DNA of 64,000 nt from Dactylellina haptotyla (Eukaryota; Ascomycota; Orbiliomycetes; Orbiliales; Orbiliaceae). Numbering within the stretch: the first letter of the stretch is position 1; each line of letters opens with the position of its first letter. This document shows positions 1 to 12,060 of the stretch, in pieces. Below the pieces are notes generated by a model. That model made no database searches. It was not told the DNA's origin and was given only the letters and a program-made list of their open reading frames with translations. The position numbers and the translations under genes were made by a program. The stretch is from positions 2,418,001 to 2,482,000 of the forward strand of contig CM062379.1 in NCBI GenBank assembly GCA_031310005.1. Reading direction: 5' to 3'.

Positions 1-1143
1 GAGAAGGACAAGAGCGAATCGGAGTGAGAAAACGCGCAGATGTCAACCAAACAGCCTGAACTCTTGAAAGAGGAGACGAGACGAGAACGACGAACGAGAG
101 GGAACACAAAGGCGGAGAAGAGGGAGGGGGGCGGGAGAGGATGGGTTATATGGAGAACCGGCCGAGTATTAACGAAAAGGGTAGCAGACATGTTACGGCA
201 ATTTCGCTACGTTTTCCTCCATTTTTCTATTTTCTCACGACGGACGAACGAACGGATCTGTCAAGCGGCCTGCCTGCGCGCAGAAAGCGGTGGTGCAATG
301 CATACTGTGGGAAGTGTGTGTGGCCAGCCGGCCTGCAGGCCCACGGCTAGAGGCATCCATGGTTCTTGATGGGGTGGTTCGAACCTCGAAGGAGAAAGGG
401 GCCCCATCTCGAGTCAGGGATGGTTTAGTGCTTCGAGACATCCACCCTCGGCCAGTGGGGCATGTCCGACCTCAGCTTTTTGCCCCCAGTCCGTTCCCTC
501 TCCTCAACGGCGAACATCAGTGCAAGGTGCTAAATTTGACAGCTGGACTCGTTGTGCGGGTTAGACTGCCGTTCTCTTCGCCGTGAGGCTTGAAAACATG
601 CTTTCGAAAGCTCTCAAAATACCCCAAACTCCAGACGGATATTTCGAATAATTTCGCTCTGTCGCACAAAGCCAACGATCTAGATCGTAGGCGAGATACG
701 GCTTGTAGCTGAGGGATATCGACGGGTGGGGAGCTTCAAGCTTCCTGAAGTAATCGTTTTCTAGAAAGTACCCGCGGATGCAGGTTACCCTCCAATAGGC
801 CCACATGGCCGTGTCTGCTGCACCAAGGCATCTGCCTTTTCACCTTTCCTTCTCCTGCATGCATGCAGACTACTGCAGGCCGAGGGTCTGTTGACGAGGT
901 GGATCTCGACAGAAACATGCCCTTGTAGGTTTTCGCGAGTTTTATTTGGTCTTGGATTCTTGTAGATGGTTGGTTACGAGCCGAAGAAAGATGTATGTGC
1001 TGGTACTCATCGTCTACTCTATTCCCGACATCTACGTTTTCGACTAATTTAGGTTTTTCTCGTATTTACAACTGTACAAATTTCATGCGTGGCGTATTTC
1101 CAACACTCGCCAAGATGCAAGGTCTGGATAATAATGTACTCGA
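1..1143. other. Intergenic, left edge
   Basis: No convincing coding sequence; ORFs here are short and lack protein-like composition. The first 130 bases are purine-rich (repeated GAGAC/GAACGA). Read on the minus strand this is a CT-rich tract like a fungal 5' leader, so a leftward gene may begin just outside the window. That is inference only. Confidence 0.4.
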
Positions 1144-4100
1144 TTACGGACTTGGGGTCTTTGGCTCCGTCGACGACGACGCAGACGACGCCTTATCCGT
1201 ATCCGTTCCTATCGACAAAACCTCTTGAGCTGCATTATCCGGAGAGTAAGTCAGTTTAGCTTATCGATACCCTTCCCGTCGATATCCACCGCAGGAGGTG
1301 CAAAATTGCAAATTGTCTCGAACGTACCTGCCCACATGGACGCATAAACTGTTCCACCATCAACAAGCTGCTGATGGGTTCCTTGCTCAGCTACAACACC
1401 GTCTTTGAGCACAATAATCCGATCTAAAAGTGTTTTGTCGAACCGCCATGCGCTACATTAGCGTTTCCTTTCAACGGACCGGGGATGCTTCTAAATCTCG
1501 CAATAGTTTCTAGGTGTCGGATGATCCTCTAAGCCGGATGAGGGATAACCTCAGGGGCTCAGACAACCAAGAGCACCAAAAGTGGGGAGGGACCCAAGCC
1601 AATTCGCAAATGGGGGATCAAAGCTCCCGCCCAACAAGATGCTGGGTTGCATCTTCACCCCAAACATACGAGCAGGGTGAATCCCAGCACCGCGAAAAAA
1701 ACGTGGGTTTGTCAAATTGTATCAGACATGCAGGACAGTCCAAGAGGGGCAGGAGATCGTAAAATGCGAATTTCGGAAAGACTTACCACTATCAAAGATC
1801 GTGCGTAGTCTGTGGGCAACGAACACGCTCGTTCTCCGCTTCTCCTTGAGAATCCCATTAATATTCTGTAGCAGGGAATTTTCGGTTTCCGTGTCCAAGG
1901 CTGATGTCTATAATTATCGCAAGATGCTCCCCCATAGCGGGTTGCATGATATTGTTAGCGAACCTGCAATTTAACCCAAAATCCCCACGCTTCGTCTGTC
2001 TCGCGAAGAAACCTTGGGGTGTGCAGATATATATTTTTTCATTTCAATATATTATATCATTTGCCTGCGGGTATGCAAATGGAGGCAACGCATTTCCTGA
2101 GCGGTGGTGAAACATTCTGTACATACCGCTTCGTCGAAGAAGAGCATCGGTGGATCCTTCAACAACAATCTCGAAACTGCAAGCCTCTGCTTTTCTCCAC
2201 CTGTGTGCAACTCGCGCGACCAAAGCGTCGTCCGTGAAATTAGCACAACTTGATCTTGACGACATCTAAAAATGGAAAAATCGGACAGCTGCAATTCGTT
2301 TTATTGCGAACGCATTTGTTCGATTGCAGCGCCAAAAAGAATGTATCATCCCCACCTGATATCATGAGACCTCGCTCGCCTACTTTCGTTTGATAACCAT
2401 CAGGAAACTTTGCGATGGTATCAGCAATTCTAGCTCGCTTGGCAACCGCTCTGACCTCTTCATCAGTCGCGTCCGTTCGCCCATATCTGATATTGTGCTC
2501 GATCGTGTTGTTGAAAAGAGGCGTATCCTGTGGGACTACACCGATCGCCTTGCGTAAGGACTCCACGGTCACGTCTCGGATATCTTGTCCGTCAATTAGA
2601 ATTCGTCCGGAATCCACATCATAATACCGGAAAAGCAGCCTGAGGATGGTAGATTTGCTGTAATTTCCAAGTCAGCCACCTAAAGTCAATTGGCCCCTCC
2701 TAAGGAGAATAAGATCTCGCTTCGAACGTACCCACACCCACTGGGTCCAACAACCGCGACTTTATTTCCAGCTGGGATAGTGAAGGAGACGTTCTTGAGA
2801 ATTGGTCGCTGAGGATGGTACCCAAACGACACATTCTCGAACTTGATCTCGCCACCTTTTAGGGCTAGTGGTTTAGCGTTTGGCGAATCCTGTCATTTCG
2901 AATTAGATTATAGCCGCCAAAAGCATGACATAATATCGAATTCCTACCTTTACTGAGACATTGACTTTCTGAAGATTGAATAAAGTTTCCATGTCCAGTA
3001 AGGACTGTCGGAGCTCTCGATAAACACTTCCCAGGAAATTCAGCGGCACAGAAAGCTGGAATACCAATTGGTTTATCATGACGAGGTCTCCAACGGTCAT
3101 TGTTCCGTCAACCACACCTTGGGCGGCTAGATACATCATAGCAGTCAATGCAGAAGAGAATATGATATTCTGCCCACTGTTTAAAAATGCCAAAGAAGTC
3201 GCAACTTTGATAGAGGCAGCCTCGTAACCTTTTAATGCTTTATCGTAACGAATAACCTCAAACTTCTCATTGTTAAAATATTTGACCGCTTCGAAGTTTA
3301 TCAGTGAGTCCACAGCGACAGTCGCGGCGGCGTTGTCGGCAGCATTAGCTTGCTTTCGGAACTTGGTCCGCCAGGACGTCGTGACGATTGTGAAAGCCGT
3401 ATACGCAGACATGGTCACCGCGGTAACCACTGCGAATTGAGCGCCATAGTTGTATGTCTTTCACCAAGTTAGCAAGAATTCAATGAGGTAGAAGACGCTT
3501 TGGGCTTACCAGAATACCGCAAACCATTGAGATTTCCAATAGGATAGGTAAGATGTGAAAGACCATGCTCGTAAGCACAAAGCTGATGCCCTTGGTACCC
3601 CGATCGATAGCTCTTGTCAAACCGCCAGTTTGCCTTGTCAGATGGAAGTTAAGATCTAGTCGCAGGAGATGGTTGAACACATCGCAGGCCACTCGGCGGA
3701 TAGCCGTCTGGGCGACAGTCGCGAATACTGCATTTCGGATTTCTTGGAAAATCGTTGCTCCTATCCTGGCGAGGCCATCTATAGCCCGGTTAGCAATTGT
3801 AGTTGAAAAGTCAAGATGCAAGGTAGTGAACTAACAAGCTAGAATTAAGGAACCGGCAACAGCTGCGGCAGTTCCTCCAACACTTGAGAAGTCGATGTTG
3901 AGAGAATCCACGATTGATTTGAAAAAGAATGGAACTTGAACATTGAGCAACTGGGGAAACTTTAGATTTGCATATCGTAAGTGGAGCTTATATAGAAGAA
4001 TACCTTTGCGCCGATGAGCAATCCGAGCGCTAATCCCACACGCACTTTAGTTCCTAGGTTATCCTGTTGCGTTTAACTTTTAGTTTCAAATTCGTGCAAG

Positions 4101-4510
4101 TAGCCCGTACTAAGGGTAAATACCTTTGGCCATATATAATGAATCATATCCTTCAAAATAGCCCAATCGGCTTTCCGTTGCGCGGATTTGGAGACATCTG
4201 CGGATCCCAACAGTGGGTCCACAACAGTGATAGGCTTCGATGCTTTCTTCACCGTTTCGGCTTGCAGAACTTGCGGAGTCTTGGTGGCACTCTTGACATC
4301 CTGGATCGGTTTCGTAGTTGTCGTAGAGGTCGAGTTGGTGGTGGCATAGCGCCGAAAGGTGTTTGAGAACGACGGCTTAGGGAAGCTGGAAGCAGCGAGA
4401 CCGGTATTCCTCGGTGGGATTGGCGATCGTGCCTGGATGGGCGGCATCCATAATGAAGCGTGTGGTTTCTGCCGTGCGCAGATTCGTCCGAATCGCGCGA
4501 GCGGCTGCAT
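1144..4510 (-). CDS. ATM1: Mitochondrial iron-sulfur cluster ABC exporter Atm1
   Basis: Half-size ABC transporter of the mitochondrial inner membrane. The family exports a glutathione-linked sulfur compound needed for cytosolic and nuclear Fe-S assembly. Eleven exons read in frame: 4510-4124, 4063-4004, 3950-3836, 3778-3510, 3457-2948, 2889-2732, 2657-2356, 2200-2127, 1907-1787, 1423-1328, 1229-1144, giving 725 aa, the usual length. The N-terminus is rich in Arg, Ser and Thr, as in a presequence. The membrane domain comes from exons 3-5. ATP-binding motifs: Walker A GPSGCGKST at about 494-502 (split by an intron), signature ISGGEKQR at about 599, Walker B LFFDEA ending at 625, and the H-loop His at 657. 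The C-terminus ends in a Ser/Thr-rich tail. The last four introns are long (155, 219, 363, 98 nt), so the ATPase domain looks fragmented until spliced. All motifs are intact. Confidence 0.93.
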
Positions 4511-5069
4511 ATTGCGGAAGTTCAGTGGATGTCGCGAGATCTTAGGTATGCGACCTCGAGCACGGGCTCAAAGCTAAGAATCCAAATAGGCAGCTGAATT
4601 CGAAATATATTCAATTCCACTGCATTTTCCTAAACTTTCAAAGCGACGGACACCTACGAACGGAATGTTGGGTTCTACATATAACGTTCAGCGTAGCCGG
4701 TGATAAATATGATTTCGTAAGCCAGGAATCGCTTTTAGGGACCTCGACCCACCGCGGTACCGATCTGAATGATCTAATTGAAGACCGATCGCCGTAGCCT
4801 TGCTATTGCATGCAAATGGTATCGGATTATGTCAAACTCTCGGCGCCAAAGTACGCACAAATGGCTCGTCACGGAGTGCGGTGCGGCATTCGAATTGCAA
4901 CATCAAATGCCAACGACGCAACGCAACTGAAAAATTTACGACTCGCTGTCACATGGGAGCGATTAGTTCAATATCCTATTATCAAGTGGTATCTTTTGTC
5001 ATTCAAGCATCTTGGCAGCGGAAGCACCATCCGGTCAATTTGTCGCAGACCAAATTTCGGAGATGTAAT
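4511..5069. other. Intergenic between ATM1 start and F-box gene end
   Basis: Promoter side of ATM1 and 3' side of the F-box gene, both on the minus strand. ORFs of about 108 codons at 4800-5139 overlap one another in different frames and resemble no protein I know. Nothing else recognised. Confidence 0.4.
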
Positions 5070-6937
5070 TTACATAAATTTTTCGATCCAACGCCAAGCC
5101 ATACTCGGGTCTGCTTCAGACCCTAAGATAGAAAAATGAGAATACTTTTCTCTCATTTCAGCTTCTGTAATGGTGTTAGTGTCCAAAATAACATCACCGG
5201 TCTCATTTGGCAGAGAGGTGTCATATTCAGTTGCAAATATAATAGGAGCCGAAATATTTGCTATGGAGAATCCTGCATCAATATAAAGGACTTGTAGTTT
5301 GGGGATTCCCACCTTCGATGGCCCTAACTGGCTGATAGCATACGTTCTTATCCATCTATAAAATAAATTACCGGGTAGTTTCCCACAAGGGGCACCCTGG
5401 GCTATAAACCGGAGGCACCTTAATGATGGTGGAGGTCTGAGATAGTACTATTATCAACGTACAAGCAAATTAGTATATCTTCATCGGTTTCCGTTGGCAT
5501 TTTCCAACGAAGCAGTTGAACAGTGTATTCTAAAAACTTACTAAATGCAGTGTTATTTTAGTCGAGATTGCCAACTCGTCTAGGTTTGAAAAGTAGCTGA
5601 AATCAAGGAAAGCAATGCTCCCAGTCACGGCGGAACCTAAGTTTTCCACCCATAATACTTTTAAACTATTTCGATGAGTGGCTAGCGAGCCGCTCAGCAA
5701 TGGTCGATAATCGGTTGCTATTGGGGACAGGTACAGAGCGCTCAATGGTTTCAATCTTGCTAAGGCTCGCTCCATCGCGCTAGATCTCACACTGCTCACA
5801 ACTTGTACGCATTGCAAATTTGAAAATTGCCATGACAAGTCTTCCAACAGACTACTAGCCTCGTGGCACTCTATTAAGCTGAGTATCTCCAGGTTGTCTA
5901 TCCGGAAAAGTCTGCTTTCCGTGCTAAACGGATTCTGCGCACTTAAAACAGCCCACCCAAGTTGCAAAATCCGGAAAGCATTAAAATTTTCTGGCCATTG
6001 GTTATAATCAATCGGGAACAAATCCTGGAGGCGGGTAGGTCGTGTGGTGGCCATGGCACTACCTATGGCGACAAAATTGAACAAACCATCCGTAAAGGCT
6101 GTATTGCGCGGTGACACCTTTGAAGTACCGTCCAGTAAGAATTCGTTCCTACGAGGAGTATCCCAGTGAAAGAGGTTGACCCTTAAACAGCGTAGAGTAG
6201 CCGCATTATTTTTAACGGCGTCCCACATCGAGCTAATATCCATTTTATAGTAATCCTTACTCAGGGGCCAATGGATCTCGAACTCTAGGCAGGATAAACT
6301 ATCGAGACGTCTAATGTTTCGACGAAAATCCCGGTTTTGCGACAACCTTACTGAGAGGGACAGAGTTAGTTGCCTTATGTGTCGCCATCGACCGAGGTAC
6401 TTTGACAATTGCTTCGCGTCTAGGAGACCGGGGGACATGATTCTGTATGAATCATTCGTGTTAGGGGGTCGTAACTGAATCACTATCCTGAATACCTGGG
6501 CCTACCGAATAGCTTCTAGTGTGTTGAACGTAAGGCCATTGATTTTGGTGACATCGGTGCACCTTCTCGAACCAAGACTTTGGACTCTCCCTTCGGTAGA
6601 TGGAGATGGGACTACTCTGATACTTTTGACCCTGCTTGTGTTCTGGTATTTGTCTATGAGTAACGAATTAAAGTGTCTGGGACCTGATGGTCCTGATTGT
6701 AGAACCAAAATTTCATAGTGATATCTAGATGCAATTTGATAAAAGACGGAGCAGGTACGGCGAAGAGCGAGGATTGAGTGATGACTACGCGCGACCTAGC
6801 AAAATAGGACATATAACTTCAGTAGATATATTTATTATCAGGTTATACTGAGAAGCACTCAATGTTTGAATGTAACTCACGAGGCCAACTATAATATCAA
6901 GAACCTCGGCGGGCAGGTCCGGAAGTTGCGTGGTCAT
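5070..6937 (-). CDS. F-box protein with leucine-rich body (paralogue A)
   Basis: Predicted substrate-recognition subunit of an SCF-type ubiquitin ligase; the substrate is unknown. Exons 6937-6881, 6795-6506, 6442-5542, 5447-5070 give 541 aa. The N-terminus (LPDLPAEVLDIIVGL) joins across intron 1 to LALRRTCSVFYQIAS, a classic fungal F-box. The rest has spaced Leu-rich segments (LRCLRVNL, LEILSLIEC, LDELAIS) suggesting divergent LRRs. The protein ends WRWIEKFM. The start ATG was chosen because the paralogue at 12061 starts at the same point and gives exon 1 the same length. The acceptor of intron 3 must be the TAATAG ending at 5448; the nearer CTCAG leads to an early stop. Family function is known; the role here is inferred. 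Confidence 0.75.
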
Positions 6938-8263
6938 GGTAGCAATGGCGGTATGACAATATACGGCGGTTCTTTCGACACAATCGGTGAAGTATTTCTT
7001 GATTTTTTCTAATTTTTCGATTTATGCAGTGCTGCTGCTAGCTTGAAATTGTGAACGGTTACTGGTGAGGGTGTCGATGGGAGATGCAGAGATGAAGGTC
7101 AGGGTGATTTCGTGATGACAGACTTTCGATCATGATCCGCAGTTCTATTGTATCTGATGAGATGAAAGGTTGCCATATTTCCTTTTATCCCCCTTCCTCT
7201 ATTTATTTATTTGTTTGTTTTGTACTATGTATGTATGCATGTATATAATCGTCTTTGTTCGTCGAACTCTATCTATCAATCATAGCAACTCCCATTGACA
7301 TCGAACGCGCACTCCCGCGTTGCAGTTGCGTGTTGTGGGCCTGGTTGTTACACACAGACCCCGAATCAAATCTGCGGGTGCTATGCGAAATGGCGTCAAA
7401 ATAACTGCCCGAATCGTCTGGATCCAGGCGACGGCAAAAAGGCCGTCTCGATTCGCGGTCTCAGGCCGTATTTTATGTCATGTGCACATGTGGCTTCACA
7501 ATTTGTTTGCACTTTAAGGAAAGGCGGCATGCAGCTGAAGGATTGTGATACAGGTACAATGTACATGTAGAGCTCGAATTCGCTAGCAGCCCTGAGTGTT
7601 GCTGTGTATCTCTCTTGGTGTATACTTAGAACGAGCTAAGATCGTACGTAAATTGAAATAGGATCCTTCGATCTCTAAAGGGAAAAGATCAGGTTCCCTC
7701 ACCTTGTCCGACTAAACTGAAAAGCTTATACTAAACATCTTCTAAAGCGCTAGGCAATTGCGGAGTAAGAATTATATTCAAATCGGTCTCGGGAACGTAA
7801 CGGTCTGCGAGGCTCTGTAAGTAACCTGCACGGCTGATGCTCGATCTAGTCTCGTGCTTGCGATTGACCTGGGGCAGTTACTATTCTGCAAACGCAGGTC
7901 GAATGCGATAGACGTCACACAGGCCTAAGCCAAACTCGTACGATCTCGAGCCGGAATTTTGCCGACGTATGAATGCAGTCGCAGAACGAGTAGACCACGA
8001 AGTTGCTGAAATGTATAAATTGCCCACGGTTGAGACCTGCTAATGGATTCTTTTTACGTAAATTTATCCATTATTTGAAACCGGAGCTTTTATCCTTCGA
8101 AAATCCTATTTGAACGTCGTCTGTTGTATTCTATCGTATACAACGCAGCTGCCCGCAGATCGCAAGAGGGTATTAGTTCAGGATTGCTGCTGTTCCTCAA
8201 ATTGAATACGCTGGTTCTGTTATTTAAACCACCTCTGGCTTGGCTGATTGATTCTTCGTTAAA
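6938..8263. other. Divergent intergenic region, F-box A / oxygenase
   Basis: About 1.3 kb upstream of both genes. It contains short A/T-rich runs (ATTT and GTTT repeats at about 7200-7220, ATGT repeats at about 7226-7246). A 91-codon Cys-rich ORF at 7295-7570 has no signal peptide and no recognisable family. No gene supported. Confidence 0.4.
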
Positions 8264-9448
8264 ATGCCCGAAAACAAGACGAATTTCTCTGACGGGAGAG
8301 TTAGCAATCTCTCTTCTCAAGTCCCTGTCGTTGATTTTTCCATTTTCACAAATGGTGATCCGTCCACTCGCCAGGCCGTAGCAAACTCAATCGTCGAGGC
8401 ATTCCGCACGTACGGCTTCGTCTATTTGATCAACCACCCTGTGTCAGAGTCCTCCATCTCTCAGGCATTCAGAATGTCAAAGATGTTCTTTGATCTCCCA
8501 CTCTCCGCAAAGACGCAGGCGCCGCATCCGCCTGGTTTCGCTGTTCATCGAGGATACTCACACCCCGGCCTTGAGAAAGTCACAGATCTAACGCTCGGTC
8601 TCGACTCGGCTGCCGCTAAGTCTTTAGCTAGGAAGGTACCTGATCTGAAAGAGTCGTATGAGATCGGTTCGGACAACTACCTGGAACAACCTAACGTTTG
8701 GCCCCCTCCGAATATGTATCCTGGTTTCCGAGGTTTCATGACTAGTTTCTACTGGATCCTTGCCGAATTTTCGAAAGAAATCTTGAAGGCATTGGCGCTG
8801 GGTATCGGTCTTGAAGATGAGAACTATCTCCAGAAATTCTATACCGGGGAACACAATCAACTGCGATTGTTGCACTACCCAGAAGTGGAAGCGAAGGTAT
8901 TGGAGGAGAAGAAAGCAGTTAGGGTCGGCGCGCATTGCGATTGGAGGTAGGTATATTTTTGCAATTGCTCAAATATGGAGAAACATCGGTTAACCAAGGG
9001 CCTACTTGCAGTGCCTTTACACTTCTGTTCCAAGACGACTGCGGAGGTCTCGAAATCGAAAGTCCCACAGAACCAGGCAGATTCATCTCCGTTGATCCGA
9101 TTGAGAACGCCTGTTTGGTCAACATCGGTGATTTGATGGCACGCTGGAGTAACGGTAAGAGGAAGCAGTTAATATAAATTTATTGTTCATATTCTAAGAT
9201 TCGCTGTAGACTTCTTGAAGTCGACAATGCACAGAGTAGGCCCTCCACCTCTTCAGAGCCGCTACATAGCCACTCGAGAAATGAAGATCACAATGGCTAG
9301 ATATTCGATCCCCTACTTTGTCACAACGACACCGGAATCTGTTATCGAATGCCTCCCACCGTGCGTCGATGAAAAACATCCAGCCAAATACAAACCGATA
9401 ACCCAGAAGGAACAAAATATCCAGAAAGTTAGCATGAACTACAAATAA
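8264..9448 (+). CDS. 2-oxoglutarate/Fe(II)-dependent oxygenase, isopenicillin N synthase-like
   Basis: Non-haem iron oxygenase of the DIOX_N / 2OG-FeII_Oxy superfamily; substrate not predictable. Exons 8264-8946, 9012-9154, 9210-9448 give 354 aa, typical of the family. The N-terminal region has VPVVDFSIF and the YGFVYLINHPV motif. Iron ligands are visible: HCD (His224, Asp226; the Asp is followed by WS across intron 1) and distal His283 in STMHRVGPP. Arg306-Tyr-Ser308, which would bind the 2OG carboxylate, is followed by IPYF. All catalytic residues are present, so the enzyme should be active. The neighbours are a complex I gene and F-box genes, with no biosynthetic partners, so a stand-alone metabolic or detoxifying role is more likely than a cluster role. 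Confidence 0.85.
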
Positions 9449-9684
9449 CTGACCTTTTGAGAAGAAAATCATGTCGATAGAATCTGTAATTTCTGTTTAC
9501 ATCCACATTTGCATGATAGCACCCGGAAACCAAAGTTGCATTCCTCTATGTACATCCTGCTGGTTCAGGTGCCGAGACAATATCTTTTTTCTCTCTTTTG
9601 AACCAAGAAACAAGAACAAAAAAAGAGCTACTTACAATAATATATTTTCTTAAATAATCAAGACCGATCTACTGTTCATGCCTT

Positions 9685-11219
9685 CTAATTATAGACGTCA
9701 TCTTGCACGTGCCAGTATTTCCTCTCGTTCACCTTCTCCTGTTCGGTCATAGGCGGCAGATCGGTATACTTGTTCGATCGGTAGTGTCGGATGTAATGTA
9801 GCATGCCATCAGCGACATCATCGACCTTGTCCATACCTAGATCCTTGAATGTCTTTGCGGTGGGATCGATCTGTTGGTCAATGAACTCCCGCTCTACTTC
9901 GTCAGCGCTAGTCAGTGGCCACCATACCCATTCCCAGGCTGAACGGTACAGCTTCTGAATTGGCTTTGGGATGTTATAATTCGTGAGACCACGCCTAGTT
10001 TCCAATTTGACCAGATCGCGGACTTCGCCCATGGTGTACTCCTTAGGACCATACAATTCATATGTTTGGCCAGCGGTGGAATCATCGTAGGACATGACTT
10101 CGAGAGCCCTTCCAACGTCCATAACCTGCACAGAGAATTCTTAGTACCCTCATAATTTTGGAAGAATATCTGGGGCTGCATACGTGGACTGGATATATCT
10201 TCTGCTTTAGGTTGTTGGAGGTGATAAGCATTCGCTTGGTGGCGAGGTGGTGAAGGAATCTATCCTCTTCACCCCACATCTTGGATGGCCGGACGATAGT
10301 TGTTTCTGGGAAGATATTCCTCGCCTCGATTTCGCCCTGGGCTTTTGTGCGGTAAAACTGTGAAGGAGAGTTCAGGTCGGCGTTATGCGTAGAGAGATGG
10401 ATATATCGGTCAATATCGTATTTGGCTACCGCTTCCGCGATACGTTGAGTGCCCTCGACGTGGACGTCCCAGAAGGAGAAGTTCCTGGTAAATATCGTAT
10501 TAGTAAGGGTCTGTACAGTGGATCCGGGCGTCCTGAAGGGCATTACTTGGTCTCATAGTCGCGACCGATCAAGTTGATGACAATGTCGGAGTGTCGCACA
10601 CTCTCCTCAATTGACTCAGTGTTTCGTAGGTCGAATTCCTTGAGATAGGGTGTAAGCCCGCTGTATATAGTAGGAACCCGAAGACAAATGGGGTATCCTA
10701 GCATACCATAAACGTCACTCGTCCCAAGTCACCCGTGACCTTGAGATGCCTCTTCCACATCTCCTCTCGGAACGGAATGACAACGGAGCATCCCGTACGC
10801 GCTGCGACCCATTGGAAACCCATCGTTAGTGATCCTACCCCGCATATCGTATCGGAACAGTAGCCGTACCGAGACGATTGACGATATAGCGACCTAAGAA
10901 ACCGGCGGCGCCGAAGACAGTGACGGTATGGCCTAATTGGGATTGTTAGTCCGTTGTATCTGGCGGTGCGACATTTGTTGGCTGTAGATTACCTCCGAGT
11001 GATGACCTGTAGAAGCCCCATTGGAATTAGCAATCAATGATGCAAAGTGCGACTCAGACGGCAGAGTATGCCCTACCTTCCACCGCCCTGTCTGTATATC
11101 GGCTTTCCGGTTCTGGTTATTGTGATGTCGTGGATCCGTCGGGTGTTTCGTGCCGCGAGGGACGCCTGCTTGAGGATTGCCGGACGGCCGTGGGAGGCCA
11201 GGGCCCTCGTGGCTGACAT
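9685..11219 (-). CDS. NADH:ubiquinone oxidoreductase 40-kDa subunit (NDUFA9-like)
   Basis: Accessory subunit of mitochondrial complex I with an atypical short-chain dehydrogenase fold that binds NADPH structurally. Exons 11219-11077, 11006-10993, 10932-10870, 10801-10707, 10638-10547, 10484-10184, 10125-9685 give 382 aa, close to the fungal norm. The N-terminus is a basic presequence followed by DITITRTGKP. The Rossmann motif is VTVFGAAGFLGRYIV, then EFDLRNTESIEESV, INLIGRDYETKNF, FWDVHVEGTQRIAEA and VRPSKMWGEEDRFL. Exon 2 is only 14 nt and encodes the SSLG linker. The gene converges on the oxygenase, with 236 bp between the two stops. The match to the family is end to end. Confidence 0.93.
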
Positions 11220-12060
11220 TTTGAATCGATGGAAGTACTCCTTCTCTCCAGGCTGTCTGAGGAGCGAGTCGGATGTCCGTGGTGGCGGAGGTCTGAGGGG
11301 AGGCTCGAAGGAGGTGCGTCGTTTGCTTTGGGGTTGTTAGTTCCGCTTAGTATCACGAAAAGCGAATGATGTCGTTGGCTGGCGACGAAATGTGTTGTTT
11401 TGAGCCTCATTTCGAGGCTTTGGTGAATAAGATGTTTCCACTCTAGATTACCTTAGTGGTAATTAATATAATAATTAGGGAACCAAATATTCTAATAGGA
11501 TTATCAAGGCTCAGATAGGGCCGACAAAGCAGAAGAAGAAGGAAAACCATCTTGTCTGATTTTGGAAGATTATATCTAGTGCCTGGCAAAATTTCGTATA
11601 TTTAATCGCGGTATCGTAGGCCAAGTTTAACTAACTCATTGCATCGACACATAGACGTTATCAACGTTACAAACAACTGGGAGGCTTCTCGATAAGTTAA
11701 ATTGTATATTAGTCCACCTTAGCTCAGAGCGCTAGAGCCAAAATAAGCAATGTCGCAATATTCGCAGATCTCGGCAATCTGTAACAAGATCGATATCTCA
11801 GAGATATGTGGTGTTTATACTTTAACCGCAGATCTAAAGGACTCATAAGAACTCTAACACTGAACATTAGCTCCCATATCGACACCCTCATCAGCGCATT
11901 CAAACATTCTCCTTACAATCTCTTACAAGACGACGAAGCATATATTGGTATATTCTAGACACCGAAAAACTGTGCGTCCTGCTTAAGGAAGAAACTAGAC
12001 CAGGTACCTGTTACAATGCAGCTTCGTGCGCGTGCGCAGCGGGTGGTTTACGTGGCAACT
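11220..12060. other. Divergent intergenic region, NDUFA9 / F-box B
   Basis: The first 200 bases upstream of the NDUFA9 start are GC-rich; the rest is AT-rich. ORFs on both strands at 11047-11410 are antisense or out-of-frame shadows of NDUFA9 exon 1 and its leader. Nothing else recognised. Confidence 0.4.

Noticed and set aside
371-392. GGTTCGAACC tRNA B-box-like sequence
   Set aside because: The T-arm stem does not pair and no A box or acceptor stem lies upstream.
1144-2126. ATM1 appears to lose its ATPase C-terminus
   Set aside because: The missing motifs are present in exons separated by long introns, and all join in frame.
5442-5541. F-box A appears truncated in exon 4
   Set aside because: The CTCAG acceptor leads to an early stop, but an upstream TAATAG acceptor with a CTAAT branch site keeps the frame and matches paralogue B.
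7295-7570. Cys-rich 91-codon ORF, possible secreted peptide
   Set aside because: It has no signal peptide, and a second overlapping ORF in another frame is equally open.
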